Of a stretch of 5,465 nucleotides of DNA, positions 1-4,332 are shown piece after piece. The translations under genes were made by a program, and so were the position numbers. Each line of letters opens with the position of its first letter. Positions within the stretch are counted from its first letter, which is position 1. Source of the DNA: Devosia sp. GTDB lineage: Bacteria > Pseudomonadota > Alphaproteobacteria > Rhizobiales > Devosiaceae. The notes beneath the pieces were generated by a model. It worked only from the letters and a program-made list of their open reading frames with translations, was not told where the DNA came from and did not search any database. The stretch spans positions 1-5,465 of the forward strand of contig JAEUMC010000434.1 in NCBI GenBank assembly GCA_016793415.1. The letters run 5' to 3'.

Positions 1-2
1 CC

Positions 3-308
3 TTCCGGAACTCGCTTCGGTTCGCTCTCGAGGCCGAGGGGTACGACGTGACGGCAGCGGCCTCGCTGCAAGCGACGGACCAGCCGGCATCTTCCTTTGA
101 CTGCGTCGTGCTCGACCATCACGCCATCGATGGTGCCGCCAGCGACGACACCAGGTTGCTTGCTGCATCAGCACCGGTGGTGCTTCTGGCCAATAGCGCG
201 GCCCATCCGCTCGCTGCCTTGAGTTTTCGAACGCTTACCAAACCGACCCTGGGGCCGGCGTTGTCGGACGCCGTGAGGGCGGCGATCGCCGCGCGGGATG
301 CCACCTAG
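3..308 (+). CDS. Degenerate FixJ/CheY-like receiver-domain protein, 5' end cut by window edge
   Basis: The reading frame is open from the window edge to the TAG at 306-308, so the true start and the first beta strand with its acidic pocket lie outside. The visible 101 residues begin FRNSLRFALEAEGYDV, a typical alpha-1/beta-2 segment of FixJ-class receivers. FDCVVLD follows, whose last Asp (visible residue 38, codon 114-116) sits where the phosphoacceptor belongs, and LTKP supplies the conserved Lys (visible residue 80, codon 240-242). After beta-4 (PVVLLA) the usual Thr/Ser switch residue is Ala, and the spacing from there to the Lys is shorter than in CheY. The protein ends about 20 residues after the Lys, so there is no DNA-binding output domain: it is a stand-alone, probably degenerate receiver. 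A GTG at 48 is in frame, but starting there would destroy the fold. It lies 81 nt upstream of a FixK-like regulator on the same strand, which suggests a signalling role linked to that gene. The family assignment is fairly safe; phosphorylation is uncertain. Confidence 0.7.
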   Translation, partial: FRNSLRFALEAEGYDVTAAASLQATDQPASSFDCVVLDHHAIDGAASDDTRLLAASAPVVLLANSAAHPLAALSFRTLTKPTLGPALSDAVRAAIAARDAT

Positions 309-322
309 TAGAATCCCTAGTA
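304..322. promoter_or_regulatory. Direct heptamer repeat CCTAGTA-N5-CCTAGTA upstream of the FixK-like gene
   Basis: CCTAGTA occurs at 304-310 and again at 316-322, a 12-bp start-to-start spacing, about one helical turn. The first copy overlaps the stop codon of the receiver gene, and the pair lies 68 to 86 bp before the ATG of the Crp/Fnr regulator. On the minus strand the heptamer reads TACTAGG. Tandem heptamers a turn apart are a common layout for dimeric regulators, including LuxR/FixJ/NarL-type proteins. I do not recognise the cognate factor, and no FNR box is present here. Confidence 0.35.
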
Positions 323-389
323 CACCGACCGGAATTTCGCAGTGCCATCGGGTGAGCGAAGCTCGGACATCCCAGATTGAGGTGTCGAG

Positions 390-1046
390 ATGACCAGCGA
401 GCCGATGTTCCTTTCCAGCGCAACTTCTGCAGCGTCGCGGCAGGGACTTGAACTGAGCCCAGCTCTCGTGGCGCGGGCTGAGGCCGGCCCGGTGGCGTTC
501 TATCCGACCGACGCGATGATCTTCGCGCAGGGGGACAAGGCCGGGGCGGTCTATCTGGTCGAGTTCGGCACCGTGCGCCTCTGCCGGGTGACCAGCGATG
601 GCCGGCGCCAGATCAACAGCTTCCACTTCGCCGGCGACGTCTTCGGCTTTGAGGCCGGCGATGAGCGTCAGTGCTATGCCGAGAGCGTCGATGGCGCCGG
701 CATACGGCTCGTGCACACCGATGCGTCGGGCGTGCCGCCACATCGGCTGCTGCAGCTTGCCCTCACCAGCTTTGCCAGCGCCCAGCATCACCTGCTTCGG
801 CTGGGACGGATGAATGCGGTCGAGAAGCTGGCGTCCTTCCTCCTCGACCTGCTCGATCGGCAGGAGTCGGACGGCGTCGTCGCCCTGCAGATGCAGCGTT
901 GCGACATTGCCGACTATCTCGGGCTCACCTTCGAAACCGTCTCGCGCGTGCTGCGCAGCCTCAAGGACGGCGGGATCATCAGGGTCCCCTCGATCGACCG
1001 CGTCGAGATCGTCGATGCCGCGGCACTGGCTGCGCTGAGCGACTGA
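390..1046 (+). CDS. Crp/Fnr-family transcriptional regulator, FixK-type
   Basis: A 218-residue DNA-binding regulator with the standard two-part build. An N-terminal cyclic-nucleotide-binding-like beta roll spans about residues 25-115 (FAQGDKAGAVYLVEFGTVRL, then FAGDVFGFE). It is followed by a long dimerisation helix near 125-155 and a winged helix-turn-helix near 168-200. The helix-turn-helix (DIADYLGLTFETVSRVLRSL) closely resembles FNR, and E182, S185 and R186 match the E-x-x-S-R set by which FNR reads TTGA half-sites. The N-terminus has no cysteines, so it cannot carry the FNR/FnrN iron-sulfur cluster; this points to the FixK branch, normally controlled through expression or by oxidation. 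Its only cysteines are C65, C95 and C171, the last just before the helix-turn-helix. The ATG at 390 has a TGAGG Shine-Dalgarno sequence 7 nt upstream. Four matching palindromes downstream are its likely targets. It could equally be called a generic Crp/Fnr regulator; the exact subgroup is inferred. Confidence 0.9.
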   Translation: MTSEPMFLSSATSAASRQGLELSPALVARAEAGPVAFYPTDAMIFAQGDKAGAVYLVEFGTVRLCRVTSDGRRQINSFHFAGDVFGFEAGDERQCYAESVDGAGIRLVHTDASGVPPHRLLQLALTSFASAQHHLLRLGRMNAVEKLASFLLDLLDRQESDGVVALQMQRCDIADYLGLTFETVSRVLRSLKDGGIIRVPSIDRVEIVDAAALAALSD

Positions 1047-1076
1047 CCGTCGGGCCCGATCACTCGGGCCTGACGG
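1047..1076. terminator. Bidirectional hairpin between convergent genes
   Basis: The left arm CCGTCGGGCCCGA (1047-1059) pairs with the right arm TCGGGCCTGACGG (1064-1076) over 13 bp with one G-U wobble, closing on a four-base loop TCAC. On the minus-strand transcript the loop reads GUGA, a GNRA tetraloop. The arm begins one base after the regulator's stop codon, and the stop codon of the convergent gene overlaps the loop. No clear U-tract follows in either direction, so termination could be weak or the hairpin may mainly protect 3' ends. Confidence 0.65.
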
Positions 1077-1431
1077 CAATGACCTGGAACGTGTGCATCC
1101 GGCCGTCATCCTCGCGCACCGATACATATTCGCCAGGCACGAAGCTCTCCTGGGTAAGACGGAACCCCACCTCGTCATCGAAATCGCTGCGGTCGTCGTA
1201 GTCGAAACTCAACCGACCGCCCGGACCGCGACGGATCCGGCCGTGTTGATCATCCTCACCCGGCCGGAAGCGGCGGACGCGGCAGGCGCCGCGCACCTTG
1301 TCCCAGGCCGCCAGGTCGATCCGTCCCTCTTCGGTCAGGGGGAGGTAGAGATGGTATCCGTGGTTGCGATCGCCATGCGGGTGCTCCGGCTCGCGGGCAA
1401 GCTCGAGGGTGATGTGGGAAATCCTGGGCAT
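1060..1431 (-). CDS. Hypothetical protein, 123 aa, acidic/Arg-rich, FNR-box promoter
   Basis: I do not recognise a named domain. The product is a small soluble protein without signal peptide or membrane segment. It opens with a beta-like stretch (ISHITLELAREP), then a His/Gly-rich segment HPHGDRNHGYHLYLPL at about residues 17-32, a basic patch RVRRFRPGEDD near 51-61, an acidic run DYDDRSDFDDE near 77-87, and FVPGEYVSVRED near 97-108. It reads like a conserved small protein rather than a random frame: composition is balanced, codon use suits the genome, and it has its own promoter with an FNR-type box centred 63.5 bp before the ATG. A GGAG lies about 10 nt before the start, a slightly long spacing. 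It is divergent from the SDR gene and convergent with the Crp/Fnr gene. The context argues for a low-oxygen or stationary-phase role, but no biochemical function can be assigned. Confidence 0.75.
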   Translation of the reverse strand: MPRISHITLELAREPEHPHGDRNHGYHLYLPLTEEGRIDLAAWDKVRGACRVRRFRPGEDDQHGRIRRGPGGRLSFDYDDRSDFDDEVGFRLTQESFVPGEYVSVREDDGRMHTFQVIAVRPE

Positions 1432-1442
1432 TGCTGTTTTGC

Positions 1443-1455
1443 TCCGTTGAACGGA
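1443..1455. promoter_or_regulatory. 13-bp inverted repeat TCCGTT-G-AACGGA at the predicted transcript start of the minus-strand gene
   Basis: A perfect 6+1+6 palindrome centred at 1449. If the FNR box at 1488-1501 drives the minus-strand gene from -41.5, transcription begins near 1453, inside this palindrome. Its left arm also overlaps the GGAG Shine-Dalgarno complement (1442-1445). It could be an operator or a small 5' hairpin masking the ribosome site, or chance. Confidence 0.25.
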
Positions 1456-1487
1456 CTTCCAGTGAACAGCATCGGCGCGCCTCGCCG

Positions 1488-1501
1488 TTGAGCTAGATCA
1501 A
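1488..1501 (-). promoter_or_regulatory. FNR/FixK box driving the 123-aa hypothetical gene
   Basis: On the minus strand the site reads TTGATCTAGCTCAA, matching both half-sites of TTGA-N6-TCAA, with the fuller TTGAT on the distal side. Its centre (1494.5) is 63.5 bp upstream of the ATG at 1431. Twenty-one nt after the box the minus strand reads TTCACT (1461-1466 on plus), a plausible -10 for a class II FNR-type promoter. Confidence 0.75.
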
Positions 1502-1520
1502 GCGACGCCCGCGAGCTCGG

Positions 1521-1534
1521 TTGAGCCAGGTCAA
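1521..1534 (+). promoter_or_regulatory. FNR/FixK box driving the SDR gene
   Basis: TTGAGCCAGGTCAA, both half-sites intact. The centre (1527.5) lies 63.5 bp before the ATG at 1591 and exactly 33 bp from the neighbouring box. A hexamer TTCAGT at 1557-1562 falls where a class II promoter would put its -10, and it differs by one base from the TTCACT of the divergent promoter. Confidence 0.75.
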
Positions 1535-1590
1535 GGCGCCCTTCCGCTGCATCGGCTTCAGTGGCTCATCCGAACTTCAGGGAGCTGGCA

Positions 1591-2346
1591 ATGAGCTATG
1601 ATTTTGAAGGTAAAGTCGCCGTGGTCACCGGCGCGGCGTCGGGAATCGGGGCGGCGATCGCGCGCGCGCTGGCCGCCGATGGCGCCAAGGTGTTGGTGGC
1701 AGATCTCGATCCGCAAGGCGCGGAGGACGTCGCCCGCGCTATCCAGGCATCGGGCGGCACGGCCCGGGCACTCGAGGTTAATGTTGCCGACGCCGTTGAG
1801 GTGCAGGCAATGGTCGAGGCCGCCAGATCGGCTTTCGGCGGCTTGCACCTGGCCGTCAACAATGCCGGCATTGGTGGGCCGGCCGCTACCACGGGAGAGT
1901 ATCCGCTCGACGGCTGGCAGCGGGTCATCGACGTCAATCTCAACGGCGTCTTCTACGGCATGCGCTACCAGTTGCCGGCCATCGTCGCATCCGGGGGAGG
2001 CGCCATCGTCAACATGGCCTCGATTCTGGGCAGCGTCGGCTTTGCCACAGCCTCGGCCTATGTGGCCGCCAAACATGCGGTGGTCGGACTGACCAAGGTT
2101 GCAGCGATCGAGTACGCCAAGTACGGTGTCCGCATCAATGCCATCGGCCCCGGCTTCATCGATACGCCGTTGTTGTCCAAACATCTCGACGAGGCGGCGC
2201 TCACCGTCATCCGCGGCCTGCATCCGGTCGGACGGCTTGGAACCTCAGAGGAGGTGGCAGCGCTCACCGCTTTTCTGCTCTCGGACGAGGCCTCCTTCAT
2301 CACCGGAAGCTATCATCTCGTCGATGGCGGCTACGTGGCGCAATAA
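1591..2346 (+). CDS. Short-chain dehydrogenase/reductase (classical SDR)
   Basis: A 251-residue NAD(P)-dependent oxidoreductase of usual classical-SDR length. The cofactor motif TGAASGIG is at residues 13-20. D38 ends the second beta strand, which normally favours NAD(H) over NADP(H). NNAG is at 90-93. The catalytic tetrad is N116 (VNLNG), S144, Y157 and K161 (YVAAK). The C-terminal IGPGFIDTPL and late VDGGY are also typical. No signal peptide, so cytoplasmic. The substrate cannot be read from the sequence; related proteins act on acyl-carrier, sugar or alcohol substrates. The ATG at 1591 has a CAGGGAG Shine-Dalgarno sequence (1578-1584). An in-frame GTG at 1561 is rejected because the FNR-box model starts transcription near 1569. 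Its promoter is back-to-back with that of the 123-aa gene, suggesting co-induction at low oxygen, where a reductase could help dispose of reducing equivalents (inference). Confidence 0.93.
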   Translation: MSYDFEGKVAVVTGAASGIGAAIARALAADGAKVLVADLDPQGAEDVARAIQASGGTARALEVNVADAVEVQAMVEAARSAFGGLHLAVNNAGIGGPAATTGEYPLDGWQRVIDVNLNGVFYGMRYQLPAIVASGGGAIVNMASILGSVGFATASAYVAAKHAVVGLTKVAAIEYAKYGVRINAIGPGFIDTPLLSKHLDEAALTVIRGLHPVGRLGTSEEVAALTAFLLSDEASFITGSYHLVDGGYVAQ

Positions 2347-2351
2347 TGCAG

Positions 2352-2375
2352 GAGGGCCGGATCACTCCGGCCCTC
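2352..2375. terminator. Bidirectional hairpin between SDR and DUF4342 genes
   Basis: GAGGGCCGGA (2352-2361) pairs perfectly with TCCGGCCCTC (2366-2375) around a TCAC loop (GUGA, a GNRA tetraloop, on the minus transcript). It starts six bases after the SDR stop and ends seven before the stop of the convergent gene. The plus direction has no U-tract; the minus direction has a weak T-rich stretch (GCATTATTG). Core and loop nearly repeat the hairpin at 1047-1076. Confidence 0.7.
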
Positions 2376-2382
2376 ATCTCGC

Positions 2383-2715
2383 TCACCCGTTGGACGGCGG
2401 CGTGGTGTCCGGTTCGGTGGCAGGCGGCGGGCCGGGCGGCTCGATCCGCACTATCACCAGTTTCACCTTGACCAGCAGGCCGGCGATAGCGGCGATGACC
2501 GCCACCCAGGGCGCTGCGAGCGCCACCACGCCGCCTGCGACGGCGCCCGCGGTCAGCGGTACCGACAGGTAGACGTCGCCCTGTTCGGAGCGGATCTCCA
2601 GCTTTCGCACGTTTCCTTCCGCCAGCAGGCGATTGACTTCGTCGACCAGATGCTGTCCCGCCACCTCGATTTCTTCGGTGAACGTCTTCCAGCTGCTCTT
2701 GGCTTCCTCGTTCAT
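2383..2715 (-). CDS. DUF4342 domain-containing small membrane protein
   Basis: A 110-residue protein matching the DUF4342 pattern. A helical N-terminus with EEIEVAGQHLVDEVNRLLAEGNVRKLEIR spans about residues 14-42, then a beta hairpin (GDVYLSVPLTAG, 46-57), then a strongly hydrophobic Ala/Val/Ile segment at about 54-82 that would span the inner membrane once. A short basic/hydrophobic strand (KVKLVIVRIE) and a proline-rich tail (93-110) follow; the tail looks disordered. No biochemical role is established for the family as far as I know. The ATG at 2715 is preferred: GGAGG (complement 2722-2726) sits 6 nt upstream, whereas a TTG two codons earlier would abut the Shine-Dalgarno sequence. An FNR box is centred 60.5 bp before the start, overlapping the end of the hydrolase gene, so it has its own promoter. 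Confidence 0.88.
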   Translation of the reverse strand: MNEEAKSSWKTFTEEIEVAGQHLVDEVNRLLAEGNVRKLEIRSEQGDVYLSVPLTAGAVAGGVVALAAPWVAVIAAIAGLLVKVKLVIVRIEPPGPPPATEPDTTPPSNG

Positions 2716-2736
2716 GAACAACCTCCGTTGCTAACG

Positions 2737-2751
2737 CCGGCAGCATGCCGG
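2737..2751. repeat. Short inverted repeat CCGGC-AGCAT-GCCGG
   Basis: A five-base-pair GC-only stem with a five-base loop lies between the hydrolase stop and the DUF4342 start, covering roughly -3 to -17 of the predicted DUF4342 promoter. It could form a weak hairpin at the 3' end of the hydrolase message, which would then run through it, or be an operator. No U-tract on either side. Confidence 0.2.
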
Positions 2752-2768
2752 TTCCCGCAGCAGGCGCC

Positions 2769-2782
2769 TTGATCCTGCTCAA
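2769..2782 (-). promoter_or_regulatory. FNR/FixK box driving the DUF4342 gene
   Basis: TTGATCCTGCTCAA, both half-sites intact. The centre (2775.5) is 60.5 bp upstream of the DUF4342 ATG. Read on the minus strand, CATGCT starts 21 nt after the box and could serve as the -10. The box overlaps the last codon and stop codon (2779-2781) of the upstream hydrolase gene. Confidence 0.72.
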
Positions 2783-3660
2783 GCAGCGTCGAGGGCAGTT
2801 CCTGCGTCTTCGAGAAACGCTTCAATGGCGGCATCGACAAAACCGGGGCGCTCCATCGGCAACAGATGTGAGGCCTGCGGCACCAGCCGGGCATCGACAT
2901 TGGGGATCAGCAGCCGGGCCCGATCGAGCGCGGCGGTCGGGCTGTAGAGCCGTTCATCTTCGCCGATCAGGATCAGGGCCGGCGCCCGGATCGACGTCAG
3001 TTCATCGTCGGACAGCGACGTGGGGAACAGGACGTGCGTGCGCACGTGCGCCGAGACGGCGTCCATGAGGGCGACGAAGGTTTCATCCAGCTCGTAGCCG
3101 CGATGCACCTGCGCCTCGAGCACGCGGCGCGCCGATGGACGGAACGGCAGAGTTTCGGCGAGTCGAAGGAACAGGCGGGCGTACCAATGGAAGGGGTAAA
3201 GGCCCGAGGCCGGCGCCAGCAGAATGATCGGGCCGACGGCGGCCGGGCGATTGATTGCCAGTTGCAGGGTCAGCCAGGCCCCGTATGAGTGACCAGCGAC
3301 CGCCGGCCGGGTGAGCCCAAGGGCGTCGAAGCACTCTGCCAGCCAATCGGCATAATCGGCGCCCGAACGCGGCATCCTGATCAACGTGCTGCGACCGGCG
3401 TCGCCGACTACGTCGACGGCCAAGACCCGATGGTGACGGCACAGCATGCCCACGATCGGGAACCAGGCCGTCGCGCTGACCGCAACCGGCGGCAGCAGGA
3501 CCAGCGGGGGCAGTCCGGGATCCCCGACCTCGATGACATTGGTGCTCCCCAGCCCGGTGTCGAAGCTGCGCAGTGTCGGCCGCGGCCAGCGCCGCAGCAT
3601 CTCGTCATAAGCGCCAAGATACGCCGCTCGGTCTGCCGGGGTTCGGAAAATGCTCGGCAT
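2779..3660 (-). CDS. Alpha/beta hydrolase
   Basis: A 293-residue alpha/beta-hydrolase-fold enzyme of normal length, cytoplasmic (no signal peptide). The nucleophile elbow GHSYG is at 123-127 with S125. The likely acid is D235 in LILIGEDERLY and the catalytic His is H265 in QASHLLPMERP, giving a complete Ser-Asp-His triad. A cap-like helical insert lies at about 155-215. At the first strand the common HG oxyanion motif is replaced by PP (LVLLPPVAVSATAW, 53-66). The substrate is unknown; esters, lactones or haloalkane-like substrates are all possible in this fold. The ATG at 3660 has AGGGAGG 5 nt upstream; longer in-frame starts up to 3795 would run through the FNR box region and the Shine-Dalgarno sequence of the divergent gene. 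It shares its promoter region with the GyrI-like gene, and its 3' end holds the DUF4342 promoter. Confidence 0.92.
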   Translation of the reverse strand: MPSIFRTPADRAAYLGAYDEMLRRWPRPTLRSFDTGLGSTNVIEVGDPGLPPLVLLPPVAVSATAWFPIVGMLCRHHRVLAVDVVGDAGRSTLIRMPRSGADYADWLAECFDALGLTRPAVAGHSYGAWLTLQLAINRPAAVGPIILLAPASGLYPFHWYARLFLRLAETLPFRPSARRVLEAQVHRGYELDETFVALMDAVSAHVRTHVLFPTSLSDDELTSIRAPALILIGEDERLYSPTAALDRARLLIPNVDARLVPQASHLLPMERPGFVDAAIEAFLEDAGTALDAA

Positions 3661-3720
3661 AGGGGCCTCCCTGTCCTGGTCGGTTGTCGAGCATGGTCGC
3701 GCCAATCTGCGGGCAGTCGT

Positions 3721-3734
3721 TTGACCTCGGTCAA
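3721..3734. promoter_or_regulatory. FNR/FixK box in the divergent hydrolase / GyrI-like promoter region
   Basis: TTGACCTCGGTCAA, extended to a 7+2+7 inverted repeat (3720-3735). The centre (3727.5) is 61.5 bp before the GTG at 3789 and 67.5 bp before the hydrolase ATG at 3660. In the plus direction TACAAC at 3757-3762 is at exactly -12 to -7 for a site at -41.5, making this the best-formed promoter in the window. In the minus direction GACCAT or CATGCT could be the -10. One site may serve both genes. Confidence 0.78.
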
Positions 3735-3788
3735 ATCGAGCCCCCGCGGCCGGGCCTACAACCGGGCGACAGAATGCAGGAGGGGCAG

Positions 3789-4316
3789 GTGACACCCAAC
3801 CAGACCACTACGCCGGATCGTTCGATGCCTGCCGTTCCAGCCCCGGTGCACGTCACCGACTACCAGGGGCGACCAATCGTCTACGTGGTCCGCTTCTGCG
3901 GGACCGAGGAATCCTCGGTCGCTTCGGCCATCAGGCAGGCAATCGGTGTGCTCGACAACTTCCTGCACAGGCAGGATGCAGATGAGCCTCGTGAACTTGT
4001 TGTCGTCTATCGCAACAGGCTGCCGGGTGCCGTTACCTTGCAGGTGGGGTTCCCGGTGGCCCAGCGCATCGCCGATGCTGCTGCTGGTGAGGTGTTCGCG
4101 GGGCTGACGCCAGCTGGTCCGATGATCGAGATGCTGCCGGGTGGCGACCTCGAAGCGGTTCTCGGTGTGGGCGAACAACTGCCCGAAGGTCACACCTCGT
4201 TCAGTTGGCAGAGCTTTCCTGCTGCCGACTTCCGGCCGTGGCGGACGCATCCGTCGGCCCCGGTTCTGGTGCCGGCTGAGTTCGGTGGTCCCACCAGCCG
4301 GCCCGAGCCCTCGTGA
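3789..4316 (+). CDS. GyrI-like small-molecule-binding domain protein (tentative)
   Basis: A 175-residue soluble protein. Residues 20-35 (VHVTDYQGRPIVYVVRFCG) form a first beta strand. A helix (SVASAIRQAIGVLDNFL, 43-59) follows, then VVVYRN and VTLQVGFPV (71-90), then GEVFAGLTPAGPMIEMLPGGDLEAVLG (100-126). This order of strand, helix, YRN strand, V-G-F/V-P-V and a 'PAG...G.' turn resembles the GyrI-like/AraC effector-binding fold, which binds small hydrophobic or cationic ligands. The C-terminal 40 residues are Pro-rich and do not extend the domain. Start: the GTG at 3789 has AGGAGG (3778-3783) at 5 nt. The ATG at 3774 would leave only a five-base leader by the promoter model, and the longer frame from 3684 overlaps the FNR box. 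Sixteen nt separate it from the membrane gene downstream, so they probably form one operon. The protein is surely real; the fold call is moderate. Confidence 0.7.
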   Translation: MTPNQTTTPDRSMPAVPAPVHVTDYQGRPIVYVVRFCGTEESSVASAIRQAIGVLDNFLHRQDADEPRELVVVYRNRLPGAVTLQVGFPVAQRIADAAAGEVFAGLTPAGPMIEMLPGGDLEAVLGVGEQLPEGHTSFSWQSFPAADFRPWRTHPSAPVLVPAEFGGPTSRPEPS

Positions 4317-4332
4317 TTGCATGGAGGTCTGA

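Noticed and set aside
377..390. Possible FNR box TTGAGGTGTCGAGA just before the regulator gene
   Set aside because: Only the left half-site matches; the right half is GAGA instead of TCAA, and the TTGA is part of the Shine-Dalgarno region.
168..1178. Long minus-strand open frame (336 codons) opposite the regulator
   Set aside because: It lies antisense to the receiver and Crp/Fnr genes, which have clear family motifs; its translation is Arg/Gly/His-rich without domain features, typical of a GC-rich shadow frame.
1093..1491. Plus-strand open frame of 132 codons opposite the 123-aa gene
   Set aside because: It would run through the terminator-side and the FNR box at 1488, has no good Shine-Dalgarno sequence, and the minus-strand gene has promoter, start and terminator in order.
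1561..1590. GTG at 1561 as SDR start
   Set aside because: It is upstream of the predicted transcript start near 1569 and lacks the Shine-Dalgarno sequence that serves the ATG at 1591; SDRs normally begin a few residues before the first strand.
3661..3795. N-terminal extension of the hydrolase to 3795
   Set aside because: The extension would cover the FNR box and the divergent gene's Shine-Dalgarno sequence, its residues look non-protein-like, and a strong Shine-Dalgarno sequence precedes the ATG at 3660.
4321..4332. Tiny frame ATG-GAG-GTC-TGA immediately before the membrane gene
   Set aside because: It coincides with the GGAGG ribosome site and has no Shine-Dalgarno sequence of its own; most likely chance.
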